A DNA stretch of 64,000 nt from the NCBI RefSeq assembly GCF_002979775.1, contig NZ_PCPR01000009.1, positions 62,001-126,000 of the forward strand, in the 5' to 3' direction. Both the position numbers and the translations under genes were made by a program. The notes under the pieces are model-generated. The model was not told where the DNA came from, made no database searches, and saw nothing but the letters and a program-made list of their open reading frames with translations. Positions 24,825 through 34,000 of this stretch are shown one piece after another (the stretch's first letter is position 1; every line of letters starts with the position of its first letter). Origin of the DNA: Arthrobacter sp. MYb23 (GTDB lineage Bacteria; Actinomycetota; Actinomycetes; Actinomycetales; Micrococcaceae).

Positions 24825-24880
24825 CGATGGTTCCCTGCCAGCAGTGCCGTGCGCACGGCATGGTGGGCAGGGAACCATCG
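24825..24880. terminator. 56-base palindrome after the S9 peptidase gene
   Basis: The outer arms CGATGGTTCCCTGCC and GGCAGGGAACCATCG are perfect, and the centre TGCCGTGCGCACGGCA is also a perfect palindrome. Only a short internal bulge (AGCAG opposite TGGTG) breaks the symmetry. It lies between the peptidase stop and the tRNA-Ser promoter. It probably ends peptidase transcription, though it is unusually long. Confidence 0.55.
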
Positions 24881-24904
24881 CAGCCGGGTCCAGAAGCCTG
24901 GGTG

Positions 24905-27148
24905 TCAGTGGCTCCCAGCCAGGGAACGCCAGAGGAAGTGGTTACTCCGGGCCTGAAGTGCTGCCGCCTGCCTGTTGTCCGACGCTCCCGCGTGTCCGCC
25001 TTCCAGGGCTTCATGGAACCAGACGTTCGGGATGCCCATGGCCTGCATGCGTGCCGCCATTTTGCGGGCTTGGACAGGGCCCACACGATCGTCCGAGGTG
25101 GCAGTCCAGATGAAGGTCTCAGGGTATTCAACACCGTCGTGAAGCAGGTGGTAGGGCGAGAATGTGCGGATGAAGTCCCATTGCACCGGGACGTCGGGAT
25201 CGCCATATTCGGCAATCCACGAGTATCCGGCGGAAAGCTTGGTGTAGCGGCGCATGTCCAGGAGTGGCACGCCGCAGGACACCGCGCCGAATAATTCCGG
25301 GTACTGCGTCAGCATGTTGCCTACCAGGAGGCCGCCGTTGGAACCTCCGACGCAACCGAGCCGGCGGCGGCTGGTGACACCTCGCGAAATGAGGTCCTTC
25401 GCCACTGCGGCAAAGTCCTCGTAGGCGCGGTGCCGGTTCTCCTGAAGCGCCGCACGGTGCCAGGAGGGACCGTACTCGCCGCCTCCGCGGATGTTCGCAA
25501 CCACGTAGACGCCGCCCCGTGAGTGTGCGGCAGCTCCGTCGTCGGAGGCCGCACCGGAGGTTCGGCGCTCAAGCCATGCCCGGCCGATGGTTCCGCTGTA
25601 CGCCGGTGTCCGGGAAATCTCGAAGCCGCCATAGCCGGACAGTTGGGTGGGGTTCTGGCCGTCCAACACCAGGTCCCTGGACGCGACCTGGAAGTAGGGA
25701 ACCTTGGTCCCGTCGGCGGAAACGGCGAAGTGCTGCTGGACTTCGTAGCGGGACTCGTTGAAGAACGACGGCGACCGCTTCACTTCGGCGTGACGGCTCG
25801 CCACCCCGGAGCTCCCAGGCGAGGAAGCACCACCCGACGAGGAAGCAACGAGTGTGCCGCGAGTCAACGTTGTGGGCGTCGTGAAGCCAGTGGCCACCAG
25901 CCAGAAGTCGTTGCCTTCAGCGCCGGCGTCTTCGTCGTCCACAGCGTAGGCATTGACGTCGTGCAGCGGAGGGCAGGCGTCCAAGACAGTGGATGCCCAC
26001 AACCCATCCGAGTCAACAACAGACGGGTCAAGCACGCGGATCTCGGAGGAGACATCGCGCAGGAGGTTCAGCAGGAGGTAGTCCTTGGTCCAGCTCCAGG
26101 ACTGCAATGACGTGTGGGCATCCGGCGTGAACAGGACCAGCAGTGAACGGGACCCTGCCAGATACGCCTCGAAATCGGCGGCCAGCAAGGAACCGGCGGG
26201 GTACACAACGCCGGCAATGTCCCAGTCCTTCTGCGGGCGGAACAACAGCCAGTCCCGGTGGGCGCTGATGTTCACGTCTGTGGGAACGTCGATGACCTGC
26301 CAGGAGTCCTCGCGCAGCAGGGAGGTGCTCCGGTTGTAGAAGTCAATGTAGTCCACGGCGAAGGTTCGTTCGTAGCCCGGGGTCGAGTCGTGGGCCACCA
26401 TGGCCAGCATGTGGTCCTCGGGGATATCGAAAAGCCGTTCAGCGTCAGCAAGGGATTGACCGCGGCGAAGCTTGACGCCGGTCCGCGCGTAGGACGAGGT
26501 AGTCGCGGGCAAGCCTTCGGCGGTGCTGGAGACGAGCAACGTATCGGCATCCAGCCAGCTGACGTTGCCTTTGGCTGTGGGCAGGTCAAAGCCGCCGTCC
26601 ACGAAGGTGCGTGATTCGACGTCGAACTCGCGGTGGCGGTCCGCGTCGCCGCCGTCGGGGGAGAGCGAGACCATGGCCAGGCGGTACTCGGAACCGTCGG
26701 CGGGGCGGAGGAAACCGGCCCCGTGGAACACCCACTCGGTGCCTTCGGAGGCAGCGAGGGCGTCGATATCAAGCAGGACATCCCACTCGGGTTCGTCGGT
26801 GAGATAGCTTTCCCACGTGGTGCGCCGCCAGAGTCCTTTGGGGTGTTCCTGGTCCTTCCAGAAGTTATAGTAGAAATTGCCGCGTTTGTTGACCATGGCG
26901 ATCCGGTCCGTGGAGTCCAGGACCTCCAGGATGCCGGCCTCGACGGCCTCGTACTCAGTGTCTTCCAGCAGGTCTTCGGTGCGTGCATTCTGCTCGCGGA
27001 CCCACGCCAGCTGCTCTTCGCCGTGGATATCCTCGAGCCAAACGTTTTCATCCGTGGGCTCAGGCGCGACGTCCGCTGCATGGCGCGGGCCGGAAGCCGT
27101 TACGTCATTCTGGGGAGGTGGCGTCTGATCAGCTTCTGTGGTGGTCAT
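24905..27148 (-). CDS. Prolyl oligopeptidase family serine peptidase (S9)
   Basis: 747 residues from ATG at 27148, which has GGATGGGG upstream. The N-terminal half is a beta-propeller beginning WLEDIHGEEQLAWVREQN, as in prolyl oligopeptidases. The catalytic domain has Ser near residue 603 in CVGGSNGGLLVGNM, Asp in TATSDDRVGP and His in LEGGHAGAS. There is no signal peptide, so it is probably cytosolic, cleaving short peptides after Pro. A Ser/Gly-rich insert (SSSGGASSPGSSG) sits in the propeller. It is divergent from the FAD protein at 27209. Confidence 0.93.
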   Translation of the reverse strand: MTTTEADQTPPPQNDVTASGPRHAADVAPEPTDENVWLEDIHGEEQLAWVREQNARTEDLLEDTEYEAVEAGILEVLDSTDRIAMVNKRGNFYYNFWKDQEHPKGLWRRTTWESYLTDEPEWDVLLDIDALAASEGTEWVFHGAGFLRPADGSEYRLAMVSLSPDGGDADRHREFDVESRTFVDGGFDLPTAKGNVSWLDADTLLVSSTAEGLPATTSSYARTGVKLRRGQSLADAERLFDIPEDHMLAMVAHDSTPGYERTFAVDYIDFYNRSTSLLREDSWQVIDVPTDVNISAHRDWLLFRPQKDWDIAGVVYPAGSLLAADFEAYLAGSRSLLVLFTPDAHTSLQSWSWTKDYLLLNLLRDVSSEIRVLDPSVVDSDGLWASTVLDACPPLHDVNAYAVDDEDAGAEGNDFWLVATGFTTPTTLTRGTLVASSSGGASSPGSSGVASRHAEVKRSPSFFNESRYEVQQHFAVSADGTKVPYFQVASRDLVLDGQNPTQLSGYGGFEISRTPAYSGTIGRAWLERRTSGAASDDGAAAHSRGGVYVVANIRGGGEYGPSWHRAALQENRHRAYEDFAAVAKDLISRGVTSRRRLGCVGGSNGGLLVGNMLTQYPELFGAVSCGVPLLDMRRYTKLSAGYSWIAEYGDPDVPVQWDFIRTFSPYHLLHDGVEYPETFIWTATSDDRVGPVQARKMAARMQAMGIPNVWFHEALEGGHAGASDNRQAAALQARSNHFLWRSLAGSH

Positions 27149-27208
27149 CGCCCCATCCAAGCAACACTGTTCAACAGTAAGCAAGTCACGCAGAAGTTAG
27201 GCTAGAGC

Positions 27209-29182
27209 GTGGCTAAATCGCAAACCAACCGTGTTGCCCTGATTGGGGCCGGCCCCCGGGGCACCAGTGTCCTTGAGCGGTTGCTCGCGAATTGGGCTGC
27301 GGACAGCCAGCCGGGGACCACGCTTTGCATCAATGTTGTGGATCCGTACCCGGCCGGTTCGGGCCACGTGTGGCAGCCGGAGCAGTCACGCCTGTTCTTG
27401 ATGAACACCCAGTCGTTCTATCCCACCCTCATTCCGGAGGACCCCGAGCTTGCCCCTCCGCTCACGGGCGGTCCGTTCGACCAGTGGCGGGAGGTACGTC
27501 GTCGTGATGGCGAGGGGCTGAACGACGCCGAGAAAGCCGAACTGGCCACGCTCGAATCGCACGACTTCCCCAGCCGCGCGCTGTACGGACGCTACCTTCG
27601 CCAGACGTTGGATGGACTGCTGGAACGGCTGCCCGACGGCGTCGAGGTCACCTTCCACCGAACGCTTGCCGTTGCGGCGCGCCCGATTAAAGACGGGTTC
27701 GACGTCGAACTCGCCAACGGCACCACGCTCGCCGTCGGTTCCGTGGTCCTCGCGCTGGGCCACATTGAGTCGCGGCTCAATCCGGAACAGCGGTCCTTCA
27801 AGAGCGCGGCGTTGGACCGAGGGCTGCTCTATTTCCCACCTGCTCCGCCGGCCGACGTCGATTGGCAGGCTGTGCCGGACAACGAACCCGTGCTGGTCCG
27901 CGGCATGGGTTTGAACTTCTTTGACGTCATGGGCCAGTTGACGGAGGGGCGCGGCGGCAAGTTCGTCGAGGCTGGTTCGCCGGGCGCTGGTGTCCTGGAG
28001 TACCGGGCCTCGGGCAGGGAGCCAAGGATCATCGCTGCATCCCGAAGGGGCACCCCCTATCGCGCCAAGGCGGGGTTGGCGGGCTATTACCCCAGCAGCA
28101 TCACCATGCGCTACCTGACCGAGGACGCCGTGGACCGGTTCCGCGCGGCCGGTATCCAGCCCGGTTTCGATCACGACCTCTGGCCGCTGCTGCACCGCGA
28201 TGCCCTGTGGGCTTATTACTCAACGCTTGCCCGGTCCCAACCTGCCTCGATCAAGGACCCCGCCCAGTTCCTCACAGACCTTGAAGATGCGCTCCAACCA
28301 CATGCTCACACCACGGCCAACTGGGAAATTGAGGTGGGAAACCTCGTTGAAAAGCACGTCCTCGCTTCCCGCCGCTTGAATCTGCGGGGGCTCGCTGCGC
28401 CGCTCGCGGGCCGGACGTTCGCTTCCCGGAGCGAGCTGGACTCAGCTATCACGGCCTACCTTGATGACGATGCCCGCCGATCAGCACTGGGCGAGGCGGA
28501 CCCAGTCAAGATGGCCATCGGCGCGCTTCACACTGGACGGGCCATCCTCAAATCGGTCGTGGCGGACGGCGGCATCACTGATGAGTCCTGGCTGGCAGGG
28601 TTGCGCGGCTGGTTCGAGTCCTTCGTTGAAGGGTTGGCCAGCGGAGCGCCCGCCCTGCGTTCGGAGCAGCTGGCCGCGTTGGCGCGTGCCGGCGTCGTGA
28701 GTTTTGTGGGCCCGGATCCGAAGTTCAGCGTGGACCGGGGTGCCAGAGTGTTCCGGGCGGTTTCGCCGTGGGTGCACGATTCCCCGGTTGAAGCCCGGAC
28801 TCTTATTGAGGCGATGTCGCCGGCAAACAGGGTGGGCATCAACCTCTCGCCCCTGTTGGAACAGCTCATGGCCGATGGTCTGGTGCGCACCAAAATCATG
28901 ATGAGTGTTGAAGGAACGCCCATGCAGACCACCGGGCTTGACGTGGAACCACACCCGTACCGGCCCCTGGCGGCCAACGGATCGGTCACCGAAGGAATGT
29001 ACGTTCTGGGCCTCCAACTCTCGGCTTCACAGTGGGGGACAGCCATTGCTGCGGAAGCGAAACCGCGCACCGGCCCGGCCTACGCGAGCGGACAGCGGAC
29101 CTTGCGCGATGCGGACGAGATTGCCTGCAGCATTCTGGGCCGCCAGCGACACCAGCTTGCAGGTGCTTCCGCTCTTCGCTAG
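27209..29182 (+). CDS. FAD/NAD(P)-binding protein of unknown specificity
   Basis: 657 residues, GTG start. The N-terminal dinucleotide-binding motif is VALIGAGPRGTSVLERLLANW, and a second segment TTLAVGSVVLALGHIESRL fits a Rossmann fold, as in the FAD_NAD(P)-binding family (PF13454-like). The remaining sequence, including a long helical middle (about 350-500), is not one I can assign to a reaction. No redox disulfide or signal peptide is visible. The gene stands alone between a peptidase and a glycine permease leader. Confidence 0.75.
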   Translation: MAKSQTNRVALIGAGPRGTSVLERLLANWAADSQPGTTLCINVVDPYPAGSGHVWQPEQSRLFLMNTQSFYPTLIPEDPELAPPLTGGPFDQWREVRRRDGEGLNDAEKAELATLESHDFPSRALYGRYLRQTLDGLLERLPDGVEVTFHRTLAVAARPIKDGFDVELANGTTLAVGSVVLALGHIESRLNPEQRSFKSAALDRGLLYFPPAPPADVDWQAVPDNEPVLVRGMGLNFFDVMGQLTEGRGGKFVEAGSPGAGVLEYRASGREPRIIAASRRGTPYRAKAGLAGYYPSSITMRYLTEDAVDRFRAAGIQPGFDHDLWPLLHRDALWAYYSTLARSQPASIKDPAQFLTDLEDALQPHAHTTANWEIEVGNLVEKHVLASRRLNLRGLAAPLAGRTFASRSELDSAITAYLDDDARRSALGEADPVKMAIGALHTGRAILKSVVADGGITDESWLAGLRGWFESFVEGLASGAPALRSEQLAALARAGVVSFVGPDPKFSVDRGARVFRAVSPWVHDSPVEARTLIEAMSPANRVGINLSPLLEQLMADGLVRTKIMMSVEGTPMQTTGLDVEPHPYRPLAANGSVTEGMYVLGLQLSASQWGTAIAAEAKPRTGPAYASGQRTLRDADEIACSILGRQRHQLAGASALR

Positions 29183-29184
29183 GG

Positions 29185-29200
29185 TGTGAGCTGCATCACC
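29185..29200. promoter_or_regulatory. Crp/GlxR-like site upstream of the glycine riboswitch
   Basis: TGTGAGCTGCATCACC matches TGTGA-N6-TCACA at 9 of 10 bases and lies about 25-40 bases upstream of the first aptamer, where the promoter should be. Confidence 0.5.
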
Positions 29201-29225
29201 GAATAGATGGTGCGCGCTTTTGATC

Positions 29226-29417
29226 TGCGGCGGGAGAGTCCTGCCGGTACATCCCGTCAGGCGCCGTAGGAGCAAACCCTCCCCAGGAATCTCTCAGGCC
29301 CATGTACCGCCGCGGCGAGGCAACTCTGGAAAGCAGTCCGGTCACCGGGCTCACCGAAGGTGCAAGCGTTCCTGCCCTGCAGGACCGCGGAAACTCTCAG
29401 GTCCACGTACAGAGCGG
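29226..29417 (+). promoter_or_regulatory. Tandem glycine riboswitch
   Basis: Two aptamers are recognisable. The first contains GCGGGAGAGTCC, GGCGCCGTAGGAGCAAAC and AATCTCTCAGGCCC. The second contains CTCTGGAAAGCAG, CACCGAAGGTGCAAGC and AAACTCTCAGGTCC, ending in ACAGAG. This layout is the classic cooperative glycine riboswitch. It leads into a CycA-type permease instead of the glycine-cleavage genes. A short hairpin GGCAC-CCT-GTGCC (29443-29455) lies between it and the start codon and may be part of the expression platform. Confidence 0.93.
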
Positions 29418-29470
29418 GGAGGAACCCGAATCAATGTGGCACCCTGTGCCGCCTGAACGATGGAGTTCCT

Positions 29471-30952
29471 TTGACGATTCAGCGCCCGCCTTCCACTGGT
29501 CCCGATTCACCCCACCTCGAGCGACAACTCAGCAACCGCCATATCCAGCTCATCGCCATCGGCGGAGCCATTGGCACCGGCCTTTTCATGGGCTCCGGCA
29601 AGACCATTTCCGCTGCCGGCCCGTCCGTCATCTTCGTGTACATGATCATCGGCTTCATGCTGTTCTTCGTCATGCGTGCCATGGGCGAATTGCTGCTGAG
29701 CAACCTCAATTACAAGTCCTTCAGCGACTTTGCCGCGGACCTCCTGGGACCCTGGGCCGGCTTCTTCACCGGCTGGACTTACTGGTTCTGCTGGGTCATC
29801 ACAGGGATCGCGGACGTGATTGCCATCGCCGGGTACTCCCAGGAGCTCTGGCCCTCCCTGCCCCTCTGGGTGCCGGGACTGATCACCATCGGCATCCTCC
29901 TGCTCCTGAACCTGGCCACTGTGAAAGCTTTCGGTGAGACCGAGTTCTGGTTCGCCCTCATCAAGATCGTGGCCATCGCCGCGCTCATCATTGTTGGTCT
30001 GTTCATGATTTTCAGCGGCTTCCAGTCCGACGCCGGACCTGCCACCTTCTCCAACCTGTGGAGCCACGGCGGCTTCTTCCCCAACGAGTTCATGGGCTTC
30101 GTAGCCGGCTTCCAGATCGCCGTCTTCGCTTTCGTGGGCATCGAACTGGTGGGCACTACGGCAGCCGAGGCCAAGGACCCTGAGAAGAACCTGCCCAAGG
30201 CCATCAACTCGATCCCCATCCGTGTGCTGCTCTTCTACGTCGGCGCGCTGATCATCCTCATGTCCGTCACGCCGTGGACCCAGTTCGCTGCCGGACACAG
30301 CCCCTTCATTGCCATGTTCTCCCTGGCGGGCCTCGGTGCAGCGGCCACCATCGTCAACCTTGTGGTGCTGACCTCCGCAATGTCCTCCGCCAACTCTGGA
30401 ATCTACTCCACGTCCCGCATGGTGTTCGGGCTGGCTCAGGAAGGCGACGCGCCCAAGGTGTTCGGCGCGCTCTCCGGACGCAAAGTACCCCGCAACGCCC
30501 TGTTCCTGTCCTGCATCCTGCTGCTGTCCGGCGTCGTCCTCATGTACGCAGGCTCGGACATCGGCAAGGCGTTCGACATGGTGACCACCGTGTCCGCTGT
30601 TTGCTTTGTCTTCGTGTGGTCCATCATCCTGGCCAGCTACCTGGCCTTCCGGAAGCGTCGCCCGCACCTGCACGAGTCCTCGGCGTTCAAGATGCCCGGC
30701 GGAGTGGTGATGGTGTGGGTAGTGTTCGCCTTCTTTGCCTTCGTTCTCTGGGCACTGACCACCCAGCCAGACACGCTCATGGCACTGCTGGCCACCCCCG
30801 CGTGGTTCGTAGTTCTGGGGGTCGCCTGGCTGATTCTCCGCCGCCGCCCCGCGCACTTGGCCCGTTACGAAGAGTTCAAAGCTGAGCTCCAGCGGGATGC
30901 GGACAGGGTCGATTCGGACAAAGACCAGGAAGCGGTACCGGCAAACAAGTAG
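29471..30952 (+). CDS. cycA: Amino acid permease, CycA-like (glycine/D-Ala/D-Ser)
   Basis: 493 residues from TTG at 29471, chosen because GGAG lies 6-9 bases upstream and the mature-like sequence HLERQLSNRHIQLIAIGGAI begins soon after. The open frame extends back into the riboswitch, so an upstream start is unlikely. There are twelve membrane helices. The family motif IGGAIGTGLFMGSGKTI and the GIELVGTTAAEAKDPEKNLP segment identify the AAT/APC family. The protein imports small neutral amino acids with protons. The glycine riboswitch in the leader supports glycine as a substrate. Confidence 0.9.
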   Translation: MTIQRPPSTGPDSPHLERQLSNRHIQLIAIGGAIGTGLFMGSGKTISAAGPSVIFVYMIIGFMLFFVMRAMGELLLSNLNYKSFSDFAADLLGPWAGFFTGWTYWFCWVITGIADVIAIAGYSQELWPSLPLWVPGLITIGILLLLNLATVKAFGETEFWFALIKIVAIAALIIVGLFMIFSGFQSDAGPATFSNLWSHGGFFPNEFMGFVAGFQIAVFAFVGIELVGTTAAEAKDPEKNLPKAINSIPIRVLLFYVGALIILMSVTPWTQFAAGHSPFIAMFSLAGLGAAATIVNLVVLTSAMSSANSGIYSTSRMVFGLAQEGDAPKVFGALSGRKVPRNALFLSCILLLSGVVLMYAGSDIGKAFDMVTTVSAVCFVFVWSIILASYLAFRKRRPHLHESSAFKMPGGVVMVWVVFAFFAFVLWALTTQPDTLMALLATPAWFVVLGVAWLILRRRPAHLARYEEFKAELQRDADRVDSDKDQEAVPANK

Positions 30953-30971
30953 CCAAAAATATCAACAAAAG

Positions 30972-31009
30972 GCCGGGCCCCTCACGAACGAATTCGTGAG
31001 GGGCCCGGC
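30972..31009. terminator. Bidirectional terminator between cycA and the secreted nuclease
   Basis: GCCGGGCCCCTCACGAA pairs perfectly with TTCGTGAGGGGCCCGGC (17 bp) around a CGAA loop. It is followed by TGTTT on the plus strand and preceded by AAAAG (TTTT on the minus strand). Confidence 0.88.
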
Positions 31010-31029
31010 TGTTTCACTCCAAGGAGCGG

Positions 31030-34000
31030 TTAGCCCCTCAGGCACCTCTGGTACTCCAGCCAGGCAAACGCGTACCGGAGCCATCCCACGATGTCGTACC
31101 ACTTGGACGGCTTGGTGGGTGCGGTGCACTGCGGCGGGTTCGGACCGCTCTCAGCCACCTGCACCAGCGCCTTCACCACGGTTCCACTTTCGACGGCGGT
31201 GAGCACCAAGGTTCCGGTGCCTGCGGCCGCTGCTGCGGGTACCTTGAGATCCACTGTGGCGGCGCCCGCGGTCACGGGGACCGCGCCGAGGGCAACAGCC
31301 GTGCCCTTGGAATCAAGGAACACAGCGTTCAGCGTTGCGTTGGCCGGGCTGCCGATGGAGGTCAGGTTCAGTTTGGAGACAGCCAAGGCGATGGAGTCTC
31401 CGGCCTTCACCTCAGCCGCAGTGGTGTTGGCCACGGCAACGGAGCGGCGCGCGAAGTCCGGAGACACGGGATTGTGTGCCTGCAGGTACTTGATCCACGC
31501 ATCGCGGTCCACCAGGCCGGTGTCCTTGGTGTTGCTGCCTTCCTTGAAAATCCGGAAGTTGTCGCCGCCGGTAGCCAGGAAGCTGAAGGTACCGATCCTG
31601 TATTGCTTGGCAGGATCGATGACAGCACCGTTCACCCAGATGCCGGTGATGCGGTCCCCGGCGGGGCGAGCGGCATCGTAGGTGTAGTTGACGTTCTTGG
31701 ACACGCCCAGCTGCTGGTAAGGGCGGCTGGGGATGGTGCCGTCAGCGTTGGTCTGCCACTGCTGCTCCAGGAGGGTCTTGAACTGCGCACCCGTCAAGGA
31801 AGTGGTCCAGAGGTTGTTCACGAACGGCAGGACAGCGTTAGCCTCGGCGTAGGTGATGGTGCCGTCCGGGGCGTAGTAGAGCTCGTTGCGCAAGCCGCCG
31901 GGATTCACGACGCCGATCTCCGCCGCACCCAGCTCAGGAGCCTTGAGCGTGTCCACCAGCGAGTCCGCTACCAGGTTGCCCAGCGTGGACTCACTCGCGC
32001 GGTCGTCCCGCTTGGGGGCGCCGCCGGTCGGGTCCGGGGTGAAGGCTGTGGTGATATCAGCGGTCACTGCACCTACCGGCTGGTTGCCGATCTCTGCTGC
32101 CTGGGCGAGGGCCTTGTCCACGATCGTCTTCACGGCAGCCACCCGGGGGTAGGCAGCAACGAGGCTTTCAGCGGTCTCGGTGGTGCGGTCCACCACGGCG
32201 GCCTTGTAAGCCTTCACCGTTTTGCTTGCCGTGTCCACTGTGAGGGTCACGCTGCCCACGTTCTCGCCGTAATTTCCGGTCTGCACGATTGGACGGGTCT
32301 TGCCGGTCGGTTGGCCGTTGGCGTCCAGTACGGGGGCGTCCCAGGCGTACTCCTTATGGGTGTGCCCCGTGAAGATCGCGGCGACGTCAGGAGTGGTTTC
32401 GTTGACGAGCTTGGCAAACGGTCCGCCGGCTGCAACTTCCTGTTCCAGGGTGGCGCCCTCTGGGGTTCCGGATGCAGCGCCGTCGTGGTTTTCCACGACG
32501 ATCAGGTCGGCCAGGTTCTCAGCCTTGATCTTGGCAGCCACCCGGTTGATGGCTTCCACAGGATCGCCGAATTCAAGGTCGGCAATTCCGGCCGGCGTCA
32601 CCAGCGACGGTACTTCCTGCGTCACGGTACCGATAACCGCCACCCGCATGCCGTTCATGTCCAGGACCTTGTACTCCGGCAGGACCGGTGTGGTGGTGCC
32701 CTTCTGGTACACGTTCGCACCCAGGTAGGCGAACTTCGCGTTGCTCCCTCCGGCAACAACGCGATCCCGCAGGTCCGCCCAACCGCCGTCGAACTCGTGG
32801 TTGCCCACAGCGGAAGCCTGCAACTCAAGGGCGTTCAAGACGTCGATAGTGGGCTGGTCCTTCGCCACGGAGGACGCGAAGAGGGAAGCGCCGATGTTGT
32901 CGCCGGCGGAAATGAAGGCCGTAGCGCCGGGGGCAGCTGCCGCGCGGAGCTTCTCGACTGTTCCGGCGAAGAGGACTGTGTTGGAGTCGATCCGTCCGTG
33001 GAAGTCGTTGATCCCCAGGAACTGCAGGTCAACGGTAGTCGCTTCGTCGGCAGTCAGGTTCAGGCCCACCACCACGGGGTCGTGGTCGCTGGCACGGAAC
33101 TCGTCACCGGCATAGTAGTTGGTCACATTGTTGTTATACCTGCTGTACTCCAGTGCGACGGACTCCACGGAGTTGATGTTCCAGATGTCGGTTCCGGTGA
33201 CCACCTTGTGGGCGGCGGGGGATGCCAGGATGTGGTCCAGGGAGCCCACCATGCCACCGAACAGGTAAGAGTGCTTGCCGGTACCGACTTCCAGATCCGT
33301 ATAACCGGCGCCCGTCAAGACGTTGATGGGATCTTCTTTGGAGTAGGCGTTGAAGTCACCAATGAGGAAGACCTTGTCTGTGCCCTTCGAGGCCTGAAGG
33401 TCCTTGGAGAAGGCCAGCAGGGATTCGGCCTGCTTGGTGCGGGCAATGTTCGAGGCACCCTGGCCCTTGTCGGTGTCGTCCGGTGTTGCTGCTGAGCCCT
33501 TGGACTTGAAGTGGTTCACGATTGCGATGAACTTCTTGTCATCAGCGCCGCCAACCGGTTTGAAAACTTGTGCCAGCGGCTTGCGGGCACTCGCAAACGC
33601 CACGGTGTCGTTGTGGATAATGGACTCGCCCACGGGCTCGGCCACGGCCTTCTTGAAGATGAACGCGGTACGGATCATGTCCTCATCGCTCAGCGGGGGA
33701 GCGTTGGCGGGTGTGCGCACGTAGTCCCAGACGCCGGGGGTCTTGACGTTGAGGGCGTCCACCAGCTTGGACAGGGCGTCGTCACGGTTCTTGCCGAACT
33801 GTGCCGAGTTCTCGATCTCTTCAAGGGACACGACGTCGGCGCCGGACTTGGTGATGGCGGCGACGATTTTGGTCTGCTGGCGTTCGAAGTTCTCAGCGTT
33901 GGCAGCACCGCGGGCGTTGCAGCCTTCCTTGACCGTGATCGGGTTGCCGTCGCGGTCGGTGTAGAAGACGCAGCCAGCCAGTTGGTCACCGGTAGCGGGG

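Noticed and set aside
29360..29470. Upstream start for the glycine permease
   Set aside because: It lies within the riboswitch and its residues are unrelated to amino acid permeases.
29507..30856. A 449-codon frame antisense to cycA
   Set aside because: Glu/Gly/His-rich translation with no membrane or enzyme features; cycA is clear.
31474..33495. A 673-codon open frame antisense to the nuclease/nucleotidase
   Set aside because: Low-complexity Gly/Val/Arg/His-rich translation and full overlap with a multi-domain enzyme.
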